Below are positions 7,402 through 14,475 of a DNA stretch of 19,030 nt, piece by piece; positions within the stretch are counted from its first letter, which is position 1, and every line of letters starts with the position of its first letter. The DNA comes from Bacteroidales bacterium Bact_23 (GTDB lineage Bacteria > Bacteroidota > Bacteroidia > Bacteroidales > Lentimicrobiaceae), in contig LUZO01000118.1 in NCBI GenBank assembly GCA_001603685.1, forward strand, positions 1 to 19,030, written 5' to 3'. Both the position numbers and the translations under genes were made by a program. The notes under the pieces were generated by a model. That model was not told the origin of the DNA, made no database searches, and saw only the letters and a list, made by a program, of their open reading frames with translations.

Positions 7402-8631
7402 ATGAAAATAAAGAAGCCCGAAATGCACTGGCAAATCCTGATTGCCCTGGTTGCCGGAACTCTGTTTGCCATTTACCTACCGTCGTATGTACAATGGATA
7501 GGCTGGATGGGCGATCTTTTTCTAAGGTTGCTCAAGATGGTGATCATTCCCCTGATAGTCAGCTCCATCATTACCGGCGTTGCAGGCATCGGCACCCCCG
7601 AGAGCCTTGGCAGGCTGGGGCTTAAAACGCTGAGTTTCTATCTGGTAACCAGTCTTCTGGCCATTCTTCTGGGGCTCACACTGGTAAACCTGATCAAACC
7701 CGGGGTCGGCGCCGACCTTTCGTTTGCCGAAACCCTCGATACCCTTCCGGCTGCCGATCAGTCGCTCGGACGGCTGCTGCTCGACTCGGTTCCTGAAAAC
7801 ATCTTCAGGTCGCTGGCCGACGGAAATATGCTGCCCATCATCTTCTTTTCAATCCTGTTCGGCTACTTTACCAACCTGACCTCAACCGCCCATCAGCAGG
7901 TTATCCGCAGGTTCTTCGATTCGGTTTATGAGGTTATCATGAAGATTACCATGGCCATCATCAGGCTGACTCCCTACGGAGTGTTTGCCATCATCGCCAC
8001 GGTGATTTCGAAATATGCCGGCAACGGTGCAGGACTTGCCCAGATATTTTCGCGTATGGGGCTGTATATGCTTACCGTTCTGCTGGCGCTGTTTATTCAT
8101 ACCTTCTTCACCCTTCATGCGGTAATGTGGGTTACAAAAAGGGTGAACCCGATCAAGCATTTCCGCAATATGTCCACACCGCTGCTTACTGCCTTTTCAA
8201 CCTCATCTTCAAGCGCTACCCTTCCGCTTACCATGGAAGCCGTGGAACAGAAAGACGGGGTTTCATCACGCATTTCAAGTTTCACACTGCCTTTGGGAGC
8301 TACGGTAAATATGAACGGCACGGCGCTTTATGAGTGTATCGCGGTTATTTTCATCGCCCAGGCATACGGCATTGACCTGACTGTTGGGCAGCAGTTCATT
8401 GTGGTGATGACGGCATTGCTTGCCGCAATCGGCTCGGCCGGCATTCCGATGGCGGGACTTGTTATGATGGCCATCGTGCTGAAGGCGGTAGGCCTGCCGC
8501 TGGAGGGAATCGGCCTGGTGCTGGCGGTTGACAGGATACTCGACATGTTCCGTACAGCGGTGAATGTTTACGGCGATACCTGTGCCGCAGCGGTGATTGC
8601 CAAATCGGAAGGCGAAAAGCTGAATGTGTAA
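7402..8631 (+). CDS. Dicarboxylate/amino acid:cation symporter (DAACS/SLC1 family)
   Basis: A 409-residue inner-membrane carrier that couples uptake of acidic amino acids or C4-dicarboxylates to Na+ or H+. The serine-rich first re-entrant hairpin has STSSSSATLP at 267-275, helix 7 carries the NMxGT motif as NMNGT (303-307), the second hairpin carries GSAGIPMAG (344-352), and helix 8 has the full DRILDMFRTAVNVYGD signature (377-392). Compared with archaeal GltPh, the substrate-site D394, R397, T398 and N401 and the cation-site D405 are conserved (D381, R384, T385, N388, D392). The Asp of NMDGT (D312) is Asn305 here. An arginine at 384 is usually associated with acidic substrates. The ATG at 7402 is chosen because an in-frame TTG at 7351 falls inside the -7 box and so upstream of the transcript start. 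The gene ends 5 bp from the convergent kinase gene. Confidence 0.95.
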   Translation: MKIKKPEMHWQILIALVAGTLFAIYLPSYVQWIGWMGDLFLRLLKMVIIPLIVSSIITGVAGIGTPESLGRLGLKTLSFYLVTSLLAILLGLTLVNLIKPGVGADLSFAETLDTLPAADQSLGRLLLDSVPENIFRSLADGNMLPIIFFSILFGYFTNLTSTAHQQVIRRFFDSVYEVIMKITMAIIRLTPYGVFAIIATVISKYAGNGAGLAQIFSRMGLYMLTVLLALFIHTFFTLHAVMWVTKRVNPIKHFRNMSTPLLTAFSTSSSSATLPLTMEAVEQKDGVSSRISSFTLPLGATVNMNGTALYECIAVIFIAQAYGIDLTVGQQFIVVMTALLAAIGSAGIPMAGLVMMAIVLKAVGLPLEGIGLVLAVDRILDMFRTAVNVYGDTCAAAVIAKSEGEKLNV

Positions 8632-8636
8632 CTCAA

Positions 8637-11618
8637 TTATGAAAGCAGCGGGAGATTTATCTGAACCCGTGTTCCGGAACCCTTCCCCTCTTCGTCATAC
8701 AGATCGGTGAAAACCACTTTCATATCGGTGCCATAAAACGAGTTAAGCAGTTTCAGTCGTGAATTGATAAGGCTGATCCCAACCGAGCTGCGGCCTTTTT
8801 CGTACTCCGTCTTTTCGGCCATCGACTGCTTTCTTCCCTTTCCGTTGTCTTCTATCATACAGGTAATGTATTCCTCGCCGGGGTTCATGATAAGGTCAAT
8901 TTTCAAATATCCCACCCTGTCAATTCCCATAATGCCGTGCCAGATGGCATTTTCGACAAACGGCTGAATCAGGAAAGCAGGGATATAGCACAGTTCCGGC
9001 TGAATATCCGGATCGATGTTAATATCATAATTAAACTTCTGCTGAAAGCGCAACGATTCCAGTTCCAGATAAATACGGATTGCCGACAACTCATCGCTGA
9101 GGGGGATGGCCTGCTGCTGCGAGTTGTTCAGAATCTGCCTCATCAGCTTTGCAAACTTGGCCAGGTACTGCGATGACATCAGCCGGTCGTTGTTAATGAT
9201 ATACGATTGGATGCTGTTCAGGGTGTTGAAAACAAAATGGGGATCCATCTGCTTTGACAGTGCCTGCTGCCGGTACCACAACAAGTCGTTTCTCAGGGTG
9301 TTTTCCTCTTTTACCTGCTTCATCCGTAAGAGGTACACCGTTACAATCAGACCGGCTCCCATTAAAATCATCAGGGCGATGAACCACCAGGTTTTCCAGT
9401 ATGGTCTCAGAATGGTAAATGCAATGGCTGCTGGCTGTTCCCCCGCCAGCCCGTTGGAATTGACTGCCAACACTTCAAACACATATTTGCCCGGAGGCAG
9501 AAATGCATAATCAATCTGTGAATTGGTGGTCTTGATCCATTCATCGCTCAACCCCCTCAATCTGCATTTGTAGGTCATTTCCTCGCCGTCGAGGTATGAA
9601 ATCCCCAGAAACTGCACGGAAATGAAATTCTGGTTGTATTTCAACCTGTACATTGGATTTACCACAGTATCGCGGGCCATCACACGCAGGGCGGTAATAT
9701 ATACGGGGGGCGGACTGGTTACCGGCTTGTAGTGCCTGTAGTTAAATATGGTGAGTCCGGAATTTGTGGCTATGTAGATATTCTCTTTGTCGCCTGCTAT
9801 GTTGTTGATTTCGTTTGAAACAAGGCCGTGATGCTTGTTAAAGGTCATAATTTTATAATGACCCGAATCGAGGCTGTTCAGATTGACCATATTCAGGCCG
9901 TTGTTTGTGGCTACCCATAAAAGACTGTCGGTGATGCAAAGCGAGGTAACCGAATTTCCGGTAAGGCCATCGGCGGAGGTGATGTTTATGGATTTTCCTC
10001 CCCTGTGAATAACAACTCCGTAGCCTTTTGTACCAATAACGAACGAGCCGTTGCTGCCCAGCAGTTTAAGATCGGTAATCCGGTATTTCAACATCGGGTC
10101 GAGCAATCCGAGGTATTCATATTTACCTTTATTATTGAGCCACAAACCATCAAGGGTGCCAAGCATAAACAACGAGTCACCCATTTTCCTGACTGATTCA
10201 ACGCGCAATTCAAGGTCATCGTCGAGGAAAGAGTTATAGATTACTTTTCCATTGTCAAATATCGTCATTCCATTGCCCTCACCCAGATAAACCATCCCGT
10301 TTTTGTCGGGGTAGATTCCTTTTATATTGAAGTTTTTCCTGGAATTGATATAGTTAACAGAGAAGAAATCATGGTTGTTATCAAATTCTCTGACCTTTTT
10401 CCAGTCATAGTAATACAAATAGTCAATGTTGCTTATCCAGAGGTTATTGTTCTGATCCGGTTCAATTTGCCTGATTCCCCTTTCGGGGTTGTTTGTTATC
10501 TTATGCTGCTCTATTTTACCTTCTTTCAGCACATTGATATAATTGTCATTGGTTCCCATAACCACCTTGTTACCGGCAATGGCAACACAGTTTATCCTGT
10601 TGTCGCTCAACCCGTCTTCGGTGCGGAGGGTAGTAAAATTTTCGGATGCCAGATAATAGACCCCGTCCTCAAAAGTAGCGAACCATTTGCCACCTTCCTT
10701 ATCGGTAGTGATGGCCGAAACCGAAAAGCCCGTCAGATATCTGTTGGCCGGCTCGGCATCGAGATTCCCTTTATTAAAGACAACAGCACCACATTTTTCG
10801 GTTCCTATCCACAAATCGTCCTTTGAATCGACCTCAAGCCAGATGACCCGGCCGCACACCTTTTTCATAAAGGTTCTGCCATCGGGCCACACTTTCAGAA
10901 TATAGTCATTCATTGACACAAACAACTCACCGTTGGCACCTCTGACCGTAAATATATTCCCGTGAGAATAGTTTTCTGATCTGTTGATGCTTGCATCCTG
11001 CCGCATACCCGGGATGTTGATACGAATGTTGATATTTTTTCCCGCATTGCCACCCGACTGGTAGTAGAACAGGCTGCCATGCCTTTCAATGACATTGATT
11101 CCGTCGAATCCCACCCCCTGCGTTATCTTTTCCATCCGACCGGCAGGTGTAATGTGATAAACGGCCTGCCCCCGCATCAGCGAGAAAAATAATTCATCAT
11201 CCTTGTCGATGATGAGCGACTTTTTAACCGGCACATTTCCCTTGCCTGCTACCCGCCTCAGCAGGTCATTATATTTGTATTTATAAATGGAATCTTCCTT
11301 AAAATAGGCTAATTGAAAAGGAAACCCGATAAACCAGATTCTGCCGGCAACATCTTCATAAGTCTCAAAAACGGTATTCTCGGGCAAACCGTTCTGCACA
11401 TCAAAGGTTTTGAACTCTCGGCCGTCAAACCGGCTGACGCCCATATTGGTAGCCAGCCAGATATAGTTTTTTGAATCCTGAAAAACATGGTATATCTCGG
11501 AGCTGGGCAACCCGTTGCCTATGGAATAATTTCTGTACAACGGTTTTTGCCCTGCCACCTGAAGGGAAAACAGAGAAGTTAAAACAATAAAGCAGAATGC
11601 CCTTTTAAAAGAATTCAT
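8637..11618 (-). CDS. Two-component propeller sensor histidine kinase (LytS/YehU type)
   Basis: A 993-residue envelope sensor kinase. A signal peptide (about 1-23) precedes a long periplasmic region (about 25-635) of repeated propeller strands of the type DSKNYIWLATNMGVSRFDG, DSKDDLWIGTE, DKEGGKWFATFEDGVYYL, DSLLWVATNNGLNMV, ENIYIATNSGLTIF, matching two-component regulator propeller repeats. A Y_Y_Y domain follows (about 640-735, with YKCRLRGLSDEW and LPPGKYVFEVLAVN), then one membrane helix (about 743-765). The cytoplasmic part is a His_kinase domain with phospho-acceptor H794 in MDPHFVFNTLNSIQ and a HATPase domain with N-box QPFVENAIWHG (885-895), G-box EDNGKGR (923-929) and VGISLINSRL (946-955). 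There is no receiver domain, and no LytTR regulator gene is adjacent, so its partner must be elsewhere. The coding sequence looks more AT-rich than its neighbours. Confidence 0.95.
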   Translation of the reverse strand: MNSFKRAFCFIVLTSLFSLQVAGQKPLYRNYSIGNGLPSSEIYHVFQDSKNYIWLATNMGVSRFDGREFKTFDVQNGLPENTVFETYEDVAGRIWFIGFPFQLAYFKEDSIYKYKYNDLLRRVAGKGNVPVKKSLIIDKDDELFFSLMRGQAVYHITPAGRMEKITQGVGFDGINVIERHGSLFYYQSGGNAGKNINIRINIPGMRQDASINRSENYSHGNIFTVRGANGELFVSMNDYILKVWPDGRTFMKKVCGRVIWLEVDSKDDLWIGTEKCGAVVFNKGNLDAEPANRYLTGFSVSAITTDKEGGKWFATFEDGVYYLASENFTTLRTEDGLSDNRINCVAIAGNKVVMGTNDNYINVLKEGKIEQHKITNNPERGIRQIEPDQNNNLWISNIDYLYYYDWKKVREFDNNHDFFSVNYINSRKNFNIKGIYPDKNGMVYLGEGNGMTIFDNGKVIYNSFLDDDLELRVESVRKMGDSLFMLGTLDGLWLNNKGKYEYLGLLDPMLKYRITDLKLLGSNGSFVIGTKGYGVVIHRGGKSINITSADGLTGNSVTSLCITDSLLWVATNNGLNMVNLNSLDSGHYKIMTFNKHHGLVSNEINNIAGDKENIYIATNSGLTIFNYRHYKPVTSPPPVYITALRVMARDTVVNPMYRLKYNQNFISVQFLGISYLDGEEMTYKCRLRGLSDEWIKTTNSQIDYAFLPPGKYVFEVLAVNSNGLAGEQPAAIAFTILRPYWKTWWFIALMILMGAGLIVTVYLLRMKQVKEENTLRNDLLWYRQQALSKQMDPHFVFNTLNSIQSYIINNDRLMSSQYLAKFAKLMRQILNNSQQQAIPLSDELSAIRIYLELESLRFQQKFNYDINIDPDIQPELCYIPAFLIQPFVENAIWHGIMGIDRVGYLKIDLIMNPGEEYITCMIEDNGKGRKQSMAEKTEYEKGRSSVGISLINSRLKLLNSFYGTDMKVVFTDLYDEEGKGSGTRVQINLPLLS

Positions 11619-11640
11619 GCAAAGAATCGGTTTACCTTGT

Positions 11641-11648
11641 CAAATATA
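11641..11648 (-). promoter_or_regulatory. -7 promoter box of the sensor kinase gene
   Basis: On the minus strand this reads TATATTTG, an exact TAnnTTTG match, ending 22 bases before the ATG at 11618. No good TTTG was found at -33. Confidence 0.55.
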
Positions 11649-11682
11649 ACAAGATTTCGGGATTATTTGCATATTCTGTTGT

Positions 11683-11735
11683 CCTGAAAATCTCTTTTTA
11701 GAATGTCTTCCACTGAAGACCGGGGAGATTTCAGG
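11683..11735. repeat. Nested inverted repeat between the receptor and kinase genes
   Basis: The outer arms CCTGAAAATCTC (11683-11694) and GAGATTTCAGG (11725-11735) pair with one extra A. Inside them GTCTTC (11705-11710) and GAAGAC (11715-11720) form a perfect 6-bp stem with a 4-base loop. It lies downstream of the receptor stop and upstream of the kinase -7 box. No T-run follows, so it may be a 3'-end structure of the receptor mRNA or a protein-binding site. Confidence 0.45.
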
Positions 11736-11765
11736 CCGGGCAGGATGGATTCGGGTCGGTAAATC

Positions 11766-14255
11766 CTAGAATTCATCCGTCTCAACTTCGCCGTTGGTGC
11801 TGTCGCGGTCACGATCGCGGTTGCGGTTTTTGTAATTGTTCAGCCGGTAGGAGAATCCGAGATAAACCACGCGAGATTCCATCTTGCGCTTTGAATTGAT
11901 GGTAAATCCTTCGCCCCAGGTTTCACTGTCGAAGCGGCGCGAATCGAATATATCGCTGACCCTCAGACTGACCGATGCATTATTCTTCCAGAAATCATAT
12001 TTAAAGGCAAGGTCGGCAAAATATACCGCACTCATCCGCTCCTGCGCCCTGACTCCTTTCGAGCGGTAATTTCCGGCCAGCATAATGGATGCATTCTTCA
12101 CGGGAATATAGGTAACATTGAGCTTGGCAGTCCACATATTGCCTCTGGAGATATCGTTTCCGGTTACCTTACTTCCGTCAATCACACTTCTGAAAAGGGA
12201 GACATTGGCATTTGCCTTCAGTTTTGATGAAAACTCCTGGTTTCCGATCATTTCAAGACCGAACGACTGGCTGCTGGTCAGGTTTTCGAATGTGGATGCC
12301 GTTACCCCGCCTTCGAGCAGGTAAACTACGCGGTCCATCACTCCGGTGGTATATCTGTAGAAAAGGGTCGAGTTCAGTGAAGTCTTTCCCCAGTAGTTCG
12401 ACCATCCAAGTTCAAACGAGTTGATGAATTCGGGCTTCAGCTTGGGGTTTCCGTAGCGGATATTCAGCGAATCGGAGTAATCCACATAGGGATTGAGCTG
12501 GAAATTGTGGGGCCGGCGTATCCTGCGGCTGTAGCTTACCGACATCTGCTGGGTGGGGCTCAGTTCATAAACGGTGTGTACCGACGGGAACAGGCTCAGG
12601 TATGACAAATTGAACTTGTCTTCAGCCGCTTTGATATCGGATTCTGAGATAAGCTGCTCGGCGCGAAGTCCGGCCTGATACTTGAATTTGTTGTACGAAC
12701 CGGAATAGATGCCATACACGGCATGAATCTGCTCCAGATAGTCAAAGTTATTCATGGCACTCTCATTCTGAATCCAGTCGTTGGCAGGGTAGCTGAACTC
12801 CGACATATAGTTCCGCATAGTCAGATCCTTGATGGCACTTTTGAATCCGGTTTCAATGCGTCCGCCATTGGCAAGCGGCGTTGCATAGTTTGCCTGAGCC
12901 ACATACATGCGGTTGGTATTTCTCGACACCGACGACTGGAGCAGCGGTTTCAGCGGATCGAAGCCGGGGGTGAATTCCGTTTGTCTGATATCCTGTCCGC
13001 CTCTCATGGCGTTGTCGGTAACGATAAAATCGGCCGACAGCTCCTTCCCTTTTGTACTGAAGGTGCGCTTATAGCTGAGGGTATAGTTGTCCGATCCCAC
13101 ATTTCTGCTTCCTTCACTATACCGATCGAACCGGCGCAGGGTGTCGTTCAGGTGGTTAAGGTTTACCGACATATTGTCGCCGGTATTTGTAAACGACATC
13201 TTCCTGTACTGATAGTTGAACGAGAGAGTATTGTAATCGTTCAGGAGAAAATCGAGGCCGGCGTTGAAATTATGCATTTCGCGCCTGTTGCTCATATTCT
13301 GGTCCTGAAACAGGGAACTGCCCGACATTTCGCTGAATGCCCTGCGCACCGAACTGCCGGTTGAATTGAACTTCCCTATCCGGTTATCGTATCCGGCAAA
13401 GAGGTTAAAACGGTTTTTGCGGTAGTTCAGATTTATGGATGAGTTGTAACGATCTCCGGTTCCGGCGGTTACCGAAAACAGCCCGTTCAGTCCCTGCATG
13501 CTGCGCTTCTTCAGAACAATGTTTATGATTCCCGAAGTTCCCTCTGCATCATACCTTACCGAGGGATTGGTGATAATTTCGATGGATTCTATTGAGGTTG
13601 CGGGAATCTGCTGCAACAGGTCGCTGCTGCTGATTTCGGCCAGTCCGGTAGGTTTTCCGTCAACCAGAATGGTAATGTTGCTGTTGCCCCTCAGGCTTAC
13701 ATTTCCATCGGCATCAACCGTTACCGAAGGTACATTCTGCATCACATCAACCGCCGACCCGCCGATGGCGGCAACACTCTTATCAACATTGATGATTTTC
13801 TTATCCAGGTTATTTACCATCATCTCCTTTTCAGCGGTAATTTCAACGGCTGCAAGGTTTGCACTGGTTGGCTTTATCTTCACCACGCCAAGGTTTATGT
13901 CAGGATCCGACGGCTTGATGGTAACATCTTTGACTATCTTTGTTTCATAGCCCATAAACTGAATCCTGGCAATATATCTCCCCGGCTGGATCTGTTCCAC
14001 CCTGAAGTTCCCCTTCGGGTCGGAAATGGTGCCACCGGCAACCACCGAGTCGCGCACCCTGATGAGTGCAATGGTTCCGTACTCAACCGGCTGATTGGTG
14101 ATTTCGTCAAGCAAGCGGCCCTTTACCGTTCCGATGGCCGGCCCCGACATACCCGGACCCTGCCCCTGAGGCCTGCCCTGAGCGTAAATATCAATAGTAG
14201 AAAAAGCAAAAACGAGTAAAGTAAGGGTGAAAAATAACTTGGCGAAGAATTTCAT
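11766..14255 (-). CDS. TonB-dependent-receptor-like outer-membrane beta-barrel protein
   Basis: An 829-residue outer-membrane protein. The ATG at 14255 gives a clean signal peptide (about 1-25, ending IDIYAQG); an in-frame TTG at 14282 lies in the -7 box and is rejected. A short Gly/Pro/Gln-rich linker is followed by a carboxypeptidase-regulatory-like domain (about 43-128: GTVKGRLLDEITNQPVEYG to KGNFRVEQIQPGRY), a plug domain (about 150-250: DVMQNVPSVTVDADGNVSLRG, NITILVDGKPTG, IESIEIITNPSVRYDAEGT, GIINIVLKK) and a large barrel ending in VYLGFSYRL. The tail is Arg/Asp-rich then acidic. This is the layout of the outer-membrane beta-barrel family common in Bacteroidota. No SusD-like partner is adjacent, so it is not a standard polysaccharide-utilisation pair and its ligand is unknown. 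It diverges from the M14 peptidase gene. Confidence 0.92.
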   Translation of the reverse strand: MKFFAKLFFTLTLLVFAFSTIDIYAQGRPQGQGPGMSGPAIGTVKGRLLDEITNQPVEYGTIALIRVRDSVVAGGTISDPKGNFRVEQIQPGRYIARIQFMGYETKIVKDVTIKPSDPDINLGVVKIKPTSANLAAVEITAEKEMMVNNLDKKIINVDKSVAAIGGSAVDVMQNVPSVTVDADGNVSLRGNSNITILVDGKPTGLAEISSSDLLQQIPATSIESIEIITNPSVRYDAEGTSGIINIVLKKRSMQGLNGLFSVTAGTGDRYNSSINLNYRKNRFNLFAGYDNRIGKFNSTGSSVRRAFSEMSGSSLFQDQNMSNRREMHNFNAGLDFLLNDYNTLSFNYQYRKMSFTNTGDNMSVNLNHLNDTLRRFDRYSEGSRNVGSDNYTLSYKRTFSTKGKELSADFIVTDNAMRGGQDIRQTEFTPGFDPLKPLLQSSVSRNTNRMYVAQANYATPLANGGRIETGFKSAIKDLTMRNYMSEFSYPANDWIQNESAMNNFDYLEQIHAVYGIYSGSYNKFKYQAGLRAEQLISESDIKAAEDKFNLSYLSLFPSVHTVYELSPTQQMSVSYSRRIRRPHNFQLNPYVDYSDSLNIRYGNPKLKPEFINSFELGWSNYWGKTSLNSTLFYRYTTGVMDRVVYLLEGGVTASTFENLTSSQSFGLEMIGNQEFSSKLKANANVSLFRSVIDGSKVTGNDISRGNMWTAKLNVTYIPVKNASIMLAGNYRSKGVRAQERMSAVYFADLAFKYDFWKNNASVSLRVSDIFDSRRFDSETWGEGFTINSKRKMESRVVYLGFSYRLNNYKNRNRDRDRDSTNGEVETDEF

Positions 14256-14279
14256 AAAATGGTTTTTTGTAAAGGGCTG

Positions 14280-14287
14280 CAAAATTA
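14280..14287 (-). promoter_or_regulatory. -7 promoter box of the receptor gene
   Basis: On the minus strand this reads TAATTTTG, an exact TAnnTTTG match, ending 24 bases before the ATG at 14255. A TTG lies 23 bases further upstream, within the second copy of the tandem repeat at 14295-14314. Confidence 0.6.
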
Positions 14288-14294
14288 CTCTTTT

Positions 14295-14314
14295 TTAATT
14301 CAAATTAATTCAAG
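14295..14314. repeat. Tandem 10-bp direct repeat over the -33 region of the receptor promoter
   Basis: TTAATTCAAA (14295-14304) is followed directly by TTAATTCAAG (14305-14314), 9 of 10 identical and one helical turn apart. On the minus strand the core is TTGAATTAA. It covers the spacer and -33 zone of the receptor promoter, suiting a dimeric regulator. Confidence 0.55.
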
Positions 14315-14363
14315 CCTTTAGAACAATCCTGTCCCAATCAGGTTTAGTTTTCGACACGAACAA

Positions 14364-14376
14364 AAGGTAAAACCTT
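14364..14376. repeat. Short inverted repeat in the divergent intergenic region
   Basis: AAGGT (14364-14368) and ACCTT (14372-14376) form a 5-bp palindrome with an AAA centre. It lies between the two tandem repeat pairs, near the midpoint of the two divergent promoters. The role is unknown. Confidence 0.35.
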
Positions 14377-14380
14377 CGGT

Positions 14381-14400
14381 ATTTAACGAAATTTAACAAA
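14381..14400. repeat. Second tandem 10-bp direct repeat, upstream of the peptidase promoter
   Basis: ATTTAACGAA (14381-14390) is followed directly by ATTTAACAAA (14391-14400), 9 of 10 identical. It ends 43 bases before the peptidase -7 box, an activator-like position. It shares a loose TTAA...CAA pattern with the pair at 14295-14314. Confidence 0.5.
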
Positions 14401-14443
14401 TGGCAAAAAACCGTGCCGGATATCTGCGGCAAGCCATTTTCGC

Positions 14444-14451
14444 TAAATTTG
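14444..14451 (+). promoter_or_regulatory. -7 promoter box of the M14 peptidase gene
   Basis: TAAATTTG is an exact TAnnTTTG match ending 24 bases before the ATG at 14476. The -33 element is weak. Confidence 0.55.
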
Positions 14452-14475
14452 CAAGCCATACCTAAACCCAGCATA

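Noticed and set aside
12723..13364. 213-codon plus-strand frame inside the receptor gene
   Set aside because: Fully antisense to a conserved barrel-coding region, with no promoter of its own.
14256..14282. TTG start extending the receptor protein by nine residues
   Set aside because: The TTG lies within the -7 box and the extension would displace the signal peptide from the N-terminus.
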